From Umbilicaria muhlenbergii (Eukaryota > Ascomycota > Lecanoromycetes > Umbilicariales > Umbilicariaceae), in the NCBI GenBank assembly GCA_000611775.1, contig KK106981.1, positions 5,582,927 to 5,646,926 of the forward strand: a stretch of 64,000 bases of DNA. Reading direction: 5' to 3'. The translations under genes were made by a program, and so were the position numbers. The first letter of the stretch is position 1. Every line of letters starts with the position of its first letter. Shown here piece by piece: positions 11,881-22,402 of the stretch. The notes under the pieces are model-generated. The model saw nothing but the letters and a program-made list of their open reading frames with translations. It had not been told where the DNA came from and ran no database searches.

Positions 11881-13260
11881 TCAGACCGAACTCAAACGCA
11901 CCAAGGCCTCGATCGCTTCTCGTTCCTGCGAATCGCTCCCGACGCCCTGCATCAGATCGCCAAAGCCACTCCACAGCTGTGCCTGCCCCTGCTGGTGCTG
12001 TGGCCACTGAGAGTGCGGCTGCAATCCTGGCAGGGCCGGCGGAACCCCAAAACCGGGCATACTCTTCGCCAACGCCTCGCGGGCCGGTCCACCGCCCCGG
12101 TCTTGGTTGGTATAACTCCTCGCCGAAAGATGCGGATTCCTCCCCATTCCACCGCCTCTGTGCTGCTGCTGCTGCTGCTGCAGCAGCAGACCCGACATCG
12201 ACTTCCCCCCCGAAGCCAACGACACCGACCCCAGCCTCAGCGCCTTGGCCCCAATACTCGCCCAATCCTCCTCGTCCGTCACGTCCCCCACCTCGTCATC
12301 CAGCACCGGTTCGTCCTCGTCCGGGCATTCGGAACTCGAACACGACGAGTCGGGCGAGTCGAGCGACATCTTGTCGGCTTCGTTGTCCGAGAGGTGCGAG
12401 GCCGGGTCGAAGTCCATTTCCGAATCGTGCGAAAGGGACGGGGTGCGCGAATGCCGCGGCGGGGGGCGCGCTCGGTCGTGCCTGCCGGTGGTGGTGGTGG
12501 GGATGCGGAGACCGGAGGAGGGAGGCGGCGGGGAGTGCTGCAGGGGCGTTCGTTGTGGTTGGGAGGTCGAGAGGCCCGGGCGGCTGCTGGGCCGGGAGGG
12601 GTGCCCGCGCAGTTTCGCGTCCCAGCGGCCCCAGCCGACTTTTTCGAAGTCGACGTCGGAGTGGATGCCGGCGCCTTCGCCGCCGCTGCCGCGGCCTTCG
12701 AGGGCGCCGACGACGAGGCGTCGCGCTTTGGCGGGGGGGATGCCGGAGAAGCCCGGGACGGAGGTGGTGAGGTGGCCCATTATGTGGCGGATGGCGAGGG
12801 GGCCGTGGGTGAGCAGGATGGAGGGGAGGTGGTGTTTGGCGAGGAGGCCGGGGGTGATGGCGCCGGCGGTGTCGTGGCCGGAGAGGTTGTTGGGGTGGTG
12901 AATCAGAGAGAGGTGGCCGCGCTGGGGTTGGTCTTGGGCTTTGGCGTGGTCGACGGCGTCTTGGAGGTCGATGTCGGAGTCGACGTGGGTGGGGCCGGCA
13001 GGGGGAGTGGGGGGTGCGGCGGAGGTGTGGCCTTTGTCGTTGAAGGCCTGGGGTGGGAGGGACGGGGAGATGGAGTTGGGGGGCGTGGGTAACATGCCGG
13101 ATTGCTTCTTGTTGGTCGGGAGGGACCTGGCGGCCACGGTGGCAAAGGTGTCGCGGCCGGTCCAGAAGCTTCCGTCGCGCGGCTTGGGGATGTCGACCGA
13201 TGCGGTCATGCCGGCCAAAGCCATGGCGATGCTAGAAGTATTCTGGGTGAGGGGAGCCAT
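11881..13260 (-). CDS. stb3: Sin3-binding protein Stb3 homologue
   Basis: Nuclear regulator. Yeast Stb3 binds the ribosomal RNA processing element and recruits the Sin3/Rpd3 deacetylase to repress ribosome-biogenesis genes. The frame is open to 13821, but the first convincing start is the ATG at 13260 (MAPLTQNTS), giving 459 aa in one exon. The Stb3 core lies at about residues 125-215: a run resembling LLAKHHLPSILLTHGPLAIRH, then HLTTSVPGFSGIPPAKARRLVV and EKVGWGRWDAKLRG, all hallmarks of the family. Before it is a Pro/Ser-rich stretch (MLPTPPNSISP). After it come an SP/SD-rich acidic segment and a short LLLQQQQQQ tract. Convergent with the ferric reductase and tandem with topoisomerase III. 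Family assignment is strong; the target sites in this organism are inferred. Confidence 0.93.
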   Translation of the reverse strand: MAPLTQNTSSIAMALAGMTASVDIPKPRDGSFWTGRDTFATVAARSLPTNKKQSGMLPTPPNSISPSLPPQAFNDKGHTSAAPPTPPAGPTHVDSDIDLQDAVDHAKAQDQPQRGHLSLIHHPNNLSGHDTAGAITPGLLAKHHLPSILLTHGPLAIRHIMGHLTTSVPGFSGIPPAKARRLVVGALEGRGSGGEGAGIHSDVDFEKVGWGRWDAKLRGHPSRPSSRPGLSTSQPQRTPLQHSPPPPSSGLRIPTTTTGRHDRARPPPRHSRTPSLSHDSEMDFDPASHLSDNEADKMSLDSPDSSCSSSECPDEDEPVLDDEVGDVTDEEDWASIGAKALRLGSVSLASGGKSMSGLLLQQQQQQHRGGGMGRNPHLSARSYTNQDRGGGPAREALAKSMPGFGVPPALPGLQPHSQWPQHQQGQAQLWSGFGDLMQGVGSDSQEREAIEALVRLSSV

Positions 13261-14795
13261 GTTCGGGTATTTATCGCGGCGTGGATGTTTCTCTGTGAAG
13301 CACGGTTGATGAGTCAGACGATGGTCGATGATGAAGGAATGGTTGATGGAGCGACGCCGGCGGAGTTTCTTTGTCTCCGGCCAACTGAGGTAATGGTGGT
13401 TACTCACATCGGCGTACGAATAGAAACAAGCGAGGTGTAACGCGACGAGAAGCCACTTGTTCGGAGAGCTATTTCTGGCCTGTTCGAAGAGGACCGAACC
13501 GTGTGGAGATGATTGCGCGATCTGGTGTTTGGACGTTTGCTGGATTGCTGTGAGCGATGCGAAGGCTTTGTTGGGCGTAGACGTTGGCGATGATGATGTT
13601 ATGGTTGAGCAAAGATGAGGAGCTCTGCCAGTTGGAGTGGGGAGGTGCAGGTGCAGGTGCGCCTTCGTCGTTGGCTGCTTGGGCTGCTTTGGCTGCTGTG
13701 GAAGGAACCCTGGCAGGCGTGCGCGATTACTGTCCTGCTCGGACGCAGTCCTGTGCGACCGTGGAAGGGGCCACTGGGGCCACAATCTACGAATCAGAGG
13801 GCCGGGGGCAGGCACACCCAAGAAGGTCTGGTCATGGGAGCAGGGGGTCCAGTTGGCCTCTCGATTCAGCCAAATTCCAGACTCCGAGTCTCAGACTTCC
13901 CCGTCTCCATCCGCCGTATTCCGGATTGGCTAATGGAAGGGATCATCGCGCCCACGCGGCCTCCAAGCACGCCGAAAGTCTACGAGTCCGCAATCTTGCC
14001 TTGGGCCCAGCAGCCAAATCAGCAGATGACCCCCTCAACCTCCAACGCCGGGGATCCGACTCGGAGGAGTCGCAGGAGCCGGGTCACACTGCACCGGTCA
14101 TGGTTCCGGGAAGGACGTGGAACAAAGGGTCCGATGCTATTGATCCTTCACCCAGGTGGAGAGCACAGTGGCCATGGTTTATTGGATTTGCCAGTCCCGG
14201 TAGTCGTCGTGCATCAGACGGACGATCCTCCGGCTGTGATAACGAGTCCGTGGCCCCCGGGACATGCCACCCAGCCCGACCAATCGCCATCCCCCCACCT
14301 CTGCGCGCTCTCCATTCGTTTCCACCTTCATCGTCCCCCATATCTTATCACCTTTCCCCGCTACATGCGACATCGGACCCCTCGCCATACACAGGTACCC
14401 CTTCCGCCCAGAGTCCTCTGAGCCCTGGAGTCGTTATCATGTGCTGCATGCGCCCGTTCTACTTGGCTGTCGCTCTGGAACCTTATCTGCGCAATGCGGA
14501 GAATGCTGGCAGAGACACCCCTCGGGCTCATGCGACCCATCAAACGATAAGGTAGCCACCGCGCCACATGCGGCCAGATCCAGATAGCCCTGAGTCGCTC
14601 CAGGCGATCTCAAGTCGGTAAGCGATCAACTTCGTCTACTCCGTCTATGTTTACGACGCCAGATTCCACGGCTACGGGACAGAGCAACTGCTTGTGGACA
14701 TGCCAAAAGCAAAGCTGCTCGAATCTTATCGCCGACGTGCATTGTATACATGGCCTTGCTCCGATCTGATGCGCCTTAAATAACATTACGGGCTA
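13261..14795. other. Intergenic: stb3 promoter and leader, top3 3' flank
   Basis: 1.5 kb upstream of stb3. Open frames on the plus strand (13584-14555 and two overlapping frames) are long, but they are compositionally simple, have no domain and lie antisense to the upstream extension of the stb3 frame, so I do not call them. No RNA gene recognised. Confidence 0.45.
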
Positions 14796-17138
14796 TCATG
14801 CTTGGTTGCCAAAGACGTATTTCCTGCACGCCTGTCCGACTGTCAGTCGAGCCTCGTGTAACCTGAAACCGTTCATCAGGGACTCACTGCCTTGAGGACA
14901 TCCATCTGCTGTTGGGTTTTGATGAACGCCTCCCGATATTGCTCCAATGTCTCGTGCACAAAGTCATTCCGGCTCTTCGTTCCCGCGCAAATCTCCTTCA
15001 TCTTCAACTCCATCTCCTTTCGGAGGAAGGGCTTGGCCAGACTCGTGTCCAAGCCCACATTGTCGTAGCCTTCAATCAATGCGATCCCAAGCGTGGTTGG
15101 GATGAACTCCAGCACCGAATTACCACCCCTTCCACCTGCTCCCCCACCGCCTCGACCGCCTCTCCCCCCTCTTGCGCCTCGGCCTCCTCGCGTCTCGTTG
15201 CCCGCCTCACCTCCTCCACGGCCCCCGCCTGCTCGCGGCCGCGTTTCGACATACTCTCGTTCTTTGATCTTGGCAATGTGCTCGGCCATGGTCGCATCCG
15301 TCCCGATGCCGTTTGCATCCATTAAACTGATGAGCTCAGGTTCTGTCAGATATCCGGGTGGGCCGGTGTGACCGTTTGTGATATTGGCCTCAGTTGGCTC
15401 GAATGTTTCGCCATAAGTAAATTGAGGAAGCTGCTGGCTGCTCTCCCACTTCTCATACGGGTAGACGTCCAGATAATTTCTTTGAATCACAATGAGCCCA
15501 GTGGTGTGAAATGTTTCATCGCCGTACTGGATGTCGACGGTGGTGGACTCCCCTCTGGCATCCTCAGAACAGCAAGCTAGGAACCGACGAACAACGAATT
15601 CGTAGACTCGACGTTCGTCATCTCCTAACGAGCCGAGTGCCACGTAATTGACGGGATGAATTGGAGGATGCGCCTGGTCGTTGTTGCGTCCCCCTCTTGG
15701 TTGTTTGAAGTTTCCGTCTAGCAGCCTGCATGACTTAGCATTAAGATGCAGTATCTCGACACCACGGTCAATTGCCTACCCTTGGGCATAAGGACCCCAT
15801 GCATGATCCTGAACTTGCTTTTCAATCAGCTTCTTGAGGTCGATTCCCTTATCGAACTCATCGGTTTCGGTGCGAGGGTAGCTTATCCACCCTTTTGTGT
15901 AAAGATCTTCGGCAATCTCAGGGCAAGTCAGAAGATAAGCCAACTATATTAAACATCGAGTAGCTAACCTTCATCACTTTCTGACTGTCCATCCTCAGAA
16001 ACATGCTGCCCATTTTTTGCAATTCCACTGTGGTCAAAGGTAATGGCCGCCATTTGCTAGTGGGCTTCTTTTGCATCTTAGAGACTTTTGCAACTCTCGC
16101 ATCTAAACACTTCTCGAAAAGTATCACTACAGCCATTCGATCGAACAACCGATACCGTCCCCAGTGGAAGGTAACATCAATTTCGTCGCGACGGTGTACG
16201 ACTTTTATGGACCAGAATTCCTCTGGCACGAAGTTTCGGACCCGAAGGTATCGGTCAACGACAAAGCCGAGGGTGGGAAATTGACAAGAGCCTGCAGTTT
16301 TGTGAGACTGTAAACTTGATTTTGTGCAAAATATCTACTGACCATAGCTGATGACACGCTCGGCAAGATCTCCGCCCATGGTTTGAAGACTCAACGTCTG
16401 CAGCCGGGTAAAAGAAGCGCCCAGGCGCAAATCTAGTTCAATCCTTGCAGCAACCGCATTGACTTGACGATCATCCAGATTGATAGGGTTCTGAGCCGCC
16501 GTGATGACATGCCTAGTAGCACATTCAGTAAGTCACAAGTACTGAACCAATCGGATCTTGCGTACGCTCGCTCGGTGTTGCTAAATCGAGCCCTCTTCAC
16601 CTCAAGCCTGGCGTTGCCCTTGAACGCCGCTTGCCGGACCTCTGACCCGATATGTTCTCCTTCTCGATCGCAGTCAGTCCAAATGAAGAGAGCCCTCGCA
16701 TAACGAGCTTGTTGCGTGATGTTGTCAGCGATGGCCTTCTTATCCTAATTCTATATTAGTGCCTCGTGTGGGAGCCTCAGTCCTCTACTTCGACAAACCT
16801 GGCCGATAGTCTCAACAACAGGTGCATCGAAGAGCTGCCCGGGTGGGCATGAGTGCCATTTGCGATACTGCGCTGGGAAATCCAGGCCGTTGAGATGGCC
16901 TATGACACTTGTCATGGTGACCGAGCAAGTACCCCATGGTGGCCCGAAAGCGAAATCGAACTCGTAATTCTTCACATACTGGTTACCAGCAACATTCCGC
17001 TATCTTATGGTTAGCGCTGTGTACTTTCATTGATTAATCACGCTTACTGACCGTGTGTACCTGGCCTCCCCCAAGGTGATTGGCGACAGCTTTGGCAATG
17101 GCTGGCTTTTCAGCGACGCAAAGGATCCTGGGTGCCAT
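14796..17138 (-). CDS. top3: DNA topoisomerase III (type IA)
   Basis: Type IA topoisomerase that cuts one strand through a 5'-phosphotyrosine. With the RecQ helicase (Sgs1) and Rmi1 it dissolves double Holliday junctions. Eight exons, transcribed downwards: 17138-17052, 16999-16799, 16744-16566, 16512-16343, 16291-15969, 15916-15780, 15725-14888, 14831-14796; 656 aa, every junction in phase. Toprim motifs: VAEKPAIAKAV at residue 8 and DCDREGE at 120-126, which hold the acidic metal ligands. The catalytic tyrosine is Y333 in GWISYPRTETD. The last 36-nt exon is inferred from a canonical GTGAGT donor, a CTGAC branch site and a C-terminus KYVF that suits the family. If unspliced, the protein would end VSP three codons later. 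A Gly/Arg-rich insert lies in the C-terminal third (see findings). Confidence 0.96.
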
Positions 17139-17470
17139 AGGAATTCACCTCCAGGCTATGTAGCCTAGATGCTTCCCGCAGACAACTTCCCATGATTCCC
17201 CTTCTTAACATTGCCTTAGAACTGCAAAAGTTCACGCGTCGAAAGAACGATAGACGAGATGGAAGAGCACCAAGAAAGGTTAGCGTCGGCTAGATCCGTA
17301 AGGTACGTAGATCTTAGGCTAATCTCATGCAGGGATGGAATTAAAGTTGTGCACTTGCATCATCATCTTTCCCATCTAGTAGGTATCCATCCTTGTTGAC
17401 ATTGACATTCGCAATCCTCTGCACTCCTCCACCCACTGTCTACTGTATCTACGGCGCTGATACATTCACG

Positions 17471-18651
17471 ATGTCGCTACCAGTCATTAAAACCGTCGTT
17501 GATGCCGCTGACTTCAGCAAAACAGTGATGCCATATGTCTCACAGCTCTACGATCTACCACAGCAGATCCTTCAATCCATCTCGAATCCACAAGCCCTCA
17601 AGGTGCTCTACGTTTCTACGAATCCTTTGATCTCAGCATTTGCTTTCTCGCTGTTCCTCTTTCCGATATTTCTGGTTGCATCTGAGATAAACAAGAACTA
17701 TTCACAGGTGGACCGTTTCTGGAGCATACTGCCCACCGTATATAACGCTCATTATGCTCTGTATGCGCATGCGGTTGAGCTGCCCACCCAGCGGCTTGAC
17801 ACTCTGCTTGCCTTTAGCTGTGTCTGGACTGTAAGCACGTCCTTGCTCATGTCTAGCCTCAATGCTAATAACAATAGCTGCGATTGACCTACAATTACTG
17901 GCGAAAGGGAGGATATAACATTGGTTCTGAAGATTACCGCTGGGAGGTCTTGAGGGAGAAGATCAGCCCTTCTCTATTCTTCGTCTTCAACGTTCTATTT
18001 ATCTCCTTGGCACAAAGTGTAAGGAATGCACCATTTTGAAAAGCCTTCGTCTGATGCAGTATTCAGGTGCTCCTATTCAGCATTACCACTCCGACGTACA
18101 TCCTACTTCTCGCGTCAAGGCTTACCGCAAATGAGTTCCAAACAGCCGACTTGGTCTTTTCCAGAGGCTTGATGGGTCTAGTACTACTAGCTTTCTTCGC
18201 TGATCAGCAGCAATGGCGTGAGTATTGCAATCTTCTGGCTGTTCTTGGTGTGATGCTAACGTGCCGGGATTTAGAATATCAGAATGCAAAGAAAGAATAT
18301 CAAAAGAGTGCGAAAGTTCCTCACAAATTTCAACAAGAGGACTTAGACCGTGGCTTCGTCGTCACCGGACTTTGGTCTTGGAGTCGACACCCCAATTTCG
18401 CAGCGGAGCAGTCGGTCTGGGTGGTCCTCTATCAATGGTCTTGCTGGATAACCGATGTTTATTTCAACTGGACTATCGTTGGAGCTCTCTCGTACCTCGT
18501 CCTCTTCCAAGCTTCAACATGGTTTACGGAACTCATCTCAGCCAAAAAGTATCCTGAGTACGCGGAATACCAGAAACGAGTGGGGAAGTTTTTGCCTCGC
18601 TTGAGTACTGATCTACCAGGGGATTTCAGAGACAAGAAGGCCTCCAAATAA
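17471..18651 (+). CDS. DUF1295 / steroid 5-alpha-reductase-like multipass membrane protein
   Basis: Predicted endomembrane protein of the DUF1295 family, related in fold to 3-oxo-5-alpha-steroid 4-dehydrogenases and isoprenylcysteine methyltransferases. The substrate in fungi is not established. Exons 17471-17830, 17878-18018, 18067-18217, 18275-18651; 342 aa. At least five hydrophobic helices are visible (SAFAFSLFLFPIFLVAS, LFFVFNVLFISLAQ, LLFSITTPTYILLLAS and others). The family block is intact: FADQQQW, then QNAKKEYQ, RGFVVTGLWSWSRHPNFAAEQ and a C-terminal KYPEYAEYQKRVGKFLP. The RHPN.xxE element is the likely cofactor-binding part, by analogy with related reductases and methyltransferases. 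Intron 3 is 57 nt with no in-frame stop, so retention would leave the frame open. Start chosen at MSLPVIKTV; an upstream in-frame ATG at 17393 is not needed. Confidence 0.9.
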
Positions 18652-19198
18652 AATAGGGAACAGAGTCAGCCAGTGAAAGGGCTAAAGTAGGCGACGATGT
18701 TGCGAGAGCATATCTTTGAAGCGTGTTCTCTGACCAGGATACTGAGCATAATCTTGCCCTCGGCTAGTGTATTTGTAGAGATCCAGGAGAGAGATATGTC
18801 CAGCTATAAGTCAGTATAATAATAATGCATGGAACCAAGTTCCTATTCATCTAGAGCATGGTTCGCCACTTCGACGTTTGAATAGGACTACTAAGCATGG
18901 TTCTTGTCTTCTGCAAGGACTCTAAAGCAGCCGGCAAGGCAAAGGCTCGAATGCACTAAGAAGCCGCGAAGCGAGGCGGCCGATTCTGTGCGCGACCATC
19001 CACCTCGTCATAAGAGAGACGCCTTGAGCGAAGGCAACTATACCTCTGGCACTCGTACTGGGCCCTTCCAACTCGCCTTCCCGTCGAAAATTACTCCAGG
19101 ACGCTCATATAAGGCTTCACGAGGACGATAGCGACGGAGAGGGTGTACAATCCGTTTCATATCCCACCAGGCCCTTTGCGCCTCTCTTCCTTCTGATC
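18652..19198. other. Intergenic: promoter region of afg3
   Basis: About 550 nt between tandem genes. Only a 75-codon frame without a domain is open. The last 60 nt before 19199 are pyrimidine-rich (CCTTTGCGCCTCTCTTCCTTC), typical of a fungal leader. Confidence 0.5.
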
Positions 19199-21949
19199 AT
19201 GACAACGCTCCTTCGTCGGCCAGGTAATCTCGCAAAACTATCAAGATCGGCCCTAGACTCTACACTACGGTCATCGTCACGTTCGAGTTGCCTGTCTACT
19301 ATTCATACATCACGCTTTGCAGCACAGCGGTCGCGGACATACGCCACCGTCAATCCCGGGGATCCAAAGGACCCCAAGAACGAGAAGAATGCACAGTCCA
19401 AGCAGGATGGCAGTTCGGTAGCAGAGGATGGAGACAAGAGCAAAGGGAAGGCGGCGCGGGGGTTTGAGCACCTCTACAATAATTCAGACCCTTTGTCGCC
19501 GCCACCACCACCGGGCGGGCAAAACGAAGGATCTGATGCTCAAAAGTATGCTCCACTCACCGAGGAGGAGAAAGAGAGCCTTGATGCAACCTTGGCTATG
19601 ATTAAGAAGGGAATGCCATCTAGTCAGTCGAAGGACGTTATGGAAGCCTTCGAGGAAATCAAGCGTACTGGAGTGCCACCCGAACTCCGGGACATTATGA
19701 ATAACCTCAAGAATGGCAAACCCTTGGACCTTGCAACAGCCTCGAAGCTAGTCAGGTTGACTACGAAGATGGCTCGACATGTTGCTGAGCAAAAGGTGGC
19801 GAAGGAAGCTGGTAAGAGCAAAACATTTGCGCAAACGGAGAAAGAGGCAGAGCAAAAACACAAGGAGGGCAAGAAGAAGAGCACTCCGGAACTAGAAGGG
19901 TTCAAATTTTCAGACTTCAAGATCGATACAGGAACATTCCTCATCTCCGTATTTGTGGCATATCTACTGTATCGTATGGCGGCACCATCCGAGAATGCAA
20001 AAGAGATCACTTGGCAAGAGTTCAGGACCACCTTTTTCGATAAAGGCCTTGTGGAGAAACTGACGGTTGTCAATCGAGGCCGAGTCCGAGTCGATCTACA
20101 TCGAGAAGCTACTGCACAAATGTACCCAGAGTCTCCAGCAGTACATAACAACTTTCATTATTATTTTAGCATAGGGTCGGTCGAAGCCTTTGAGCGAAGA
20201 CTGGACGATGCACAAAAGGAACTTGATATCCCCAGCTCCGAGCGGATACCGGTGGCGTATACTGATGAAATTTCTTGGTTATCCACACTGCTATCATTTG
20301 GCCCGACGCTCCTTCTCATTGGATCAGTCTTCTGGCTATCGAGGCGTGCGACCGGTTCTGGCAGTCAAAGCGGCATCTTTGGCGTTGGTAAGAGCAGGGC
20401 TAAGAGGTTCAACCACGAAACAGATATTAGGGTCAAGTTCAAGGATGTTGCGGGTATGGACGAAGCGAAGATGGAAATTATGGAGTTTGTGAGCTTTTTG
20501 AAAGAACCAGGTCAATATCAGAGACTAGGCGCAAAGATACCTCGCGGTGCCATTCTATCTGGTCCGCCTGGTACGGGTAAGACGCTACTGGCGAAGGCCA
20601 CAGCCGGGGAGTCAGGAGTACCTTTCTTCAGTGTCAGCGGCTCTGAGTTCGTAGAAATGTTCGTCGGAGTCGGTCCCTCTCGAGTGCGAGACCTTTTCGC
20701 AAACGCCAGGAAAAATACACCATGCATCATTTTCATTGATGAAATTGATGCAATAGGTAAATCCCGAGCTAAAGCAGGAAGCTTCGGTGGTGGCAACGAT
20801 GAAAGAGAAAGCACGCTGAACCAGATCCTCACGGAGATGGATGGTTTCAATACATCCGACCAGGTTGTGGTTCTAGCAGGCACGAACAGACCCGATGTCT
20901 TGGATAAGGCTTTGATGCGTCCTGGTCGATTCGACAGACATATTGCAATCGACCGACCTACGATGGAAGGACGAAAGCAGATATTCTTGGTACATCTGGG
21001 CAAGATCGTTACCGTCGAGGACATGGAGTACTTGACTGGTAGATTAGCGGCGCTCACACCCGGCTTCTCAGGTGCAGATATTGCGAACTGCGTCAACGAA
21101 GCTGCCCTGATTGGTGCGTATTCCTATGCCCGAATAGTACATACAATTTACTAACGTGACAAAGCCGCCCGCACAAGCGCCACCACAGTCGCCATGATCC
21201 ACTTCGAGCAAGCCATCGAGCGCGTCATCGGCGGCCTCGAAAAGAAATCACTCGTCCTCAGCCCCGAAGAAAAGCGAACGGTCGCCTACCACGAAGCCGG
21301 CCACGCCATCTGTGGCTGGTACTTCAAATACGCCGACCCCCTGCTCAAAGTCTCCATCATCCCCCGCGGCCAAGGCGCCCTCGGCTACGCCCAATACCTC
21401 CCCGCCGGCGAAACCTACCTCATGAACGTCAACCAGCTCATGGACCGTATGGCCATGACCCTCGCCGGCCGCGTCTCGGAAGAACTCCACTTCGACACCG
21501 TCACCAGCGGCGCCAGCGACGACTTCAATAAAGTCACCCGTATGGCTACCGCTATGGTCACGAAATGGGGCATGTCCAAAGCGATCGGCTACCTGTATTT
21601 CGAAGAGGAAGACCAGAAACTCCATAAACCCTTTTCGGAGGAAACGGCCCGCAACATCGACCACGAGGTCCGTCGGATTGTCGACGAAGCGTACAAACAA
21701 TGCCGAGACCTTCTTACGGAAAAGAAAAAGGAGATTGGCCTTGTGGCAGAGGAGTTGTTGGCTAAGGAGGTTTTGGGCAGAGATGATTTGATCAGGATAT
21801 TGGGCAAGAGGCCGTTCGAGGATAATAAGGAGTTTTCCAAATATTTCGATGGCTCCGGGGGGCCGATTGGCGGGAAGAGCGCACCACCGCCGCCGCCAAG
21901 TGAGCGCAGGCCGGATGATCCGCCCGAGGTGGCGAGTCCGGTCATATGA
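19199..21949 (+). CDS. afg3: Mitochondrial m-AAA protease subunit Afg3/Yta10
   Basis: Inner-membrane, matrix-facing AAA zinc metalloprotease. It degrades unassembled membrane proteins and processes substrates such as Mrpl32, normally as a hetero-hexamer with Yta12. Exons 19199-21113 and 21165-21949; the 51-nt intron has a CTAAC branch site; 899 aa. Order: a basic, Ser-rich mitochondrial targeting sequence, a charged linker, TM1 at about residue 245 ([18 protein letters not shown]), an FtsH extracellular-type domain, TM2 ([15 protein letters not shown]), the AAA module with Walker A GPPGTGKT at 455, Walker B IIFIDEID at about 510, and the second region of homology [18 protein letters not shown]. 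The protease motif is H681-EAGH. The [21 protein letters not shown] run fits Yta10 better than Yta12. C-terminus is Pro-rich. Confidence 0.96.
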
Positions 21950-22402
21950 GCATCTTTTCGGGGGGCGAGTAAACATTTTCGGTTCGTCGTGGTTTATGTG
22001 TATAGTTGGAGTGGAGAGGCGGGTTTATTGCATAGCATCGTGCAGGCGTATTCTACATATCGGACATTCATCTCCCATCACGTATCATTCAAGCAGATGC
22101 AGCTGTAGAGGAGATTGAAGCTGGGGTCATTTGTGGGTTTTCTTACTGACCGAAGGGCGATGAAGCTAAACGCTGTTCACACTATTGGTACAGGAAAAGA
22201 TAGCCGCCAGCCAAAGTCCAGAACCCTTGTTGCCTGCCTACTGAAAGCGAATTTCCTGGGCCCCCATTGCCCTTGCGCCGTGTACCTGCGTTCGTCCCTT
22301 CGTGTCTACATACATATCCTCCTGGCGTCCGCTCGTGTACTGGAATCGCTCTGGTCGTTTCAAAGCCGTCGCGCGCGTATTTCCACTGATCTACTCATAC
22401 AT
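21950..22402. other. Convergent 3' flanks of afg3 and the Zn2Cys6 gene
   Basis: Roughly 450 nt. A 150-codon plus-strand frame (22115-22567) overlaps the 3' end of the regulator antisense and has no domain. Nothing else is seen. Confidence 0.5.

Noticed and set aside
11396-12265. 289-codon Gly/Trp-rich minus-strand frame
   Set aside because: Overlaps stb3 in another frame on the same strand and is built from the GGTTTGG repeat and G-rich tracts; no domain.
13584-14555. 323-codon open frame on the plus strand
   Set aside because: Overlaps two other long frames on the same strand, is antisense to the extended stb3 frame, is low complexity and carries no motif. Likely a by-product of GC-rich promoter sequence.
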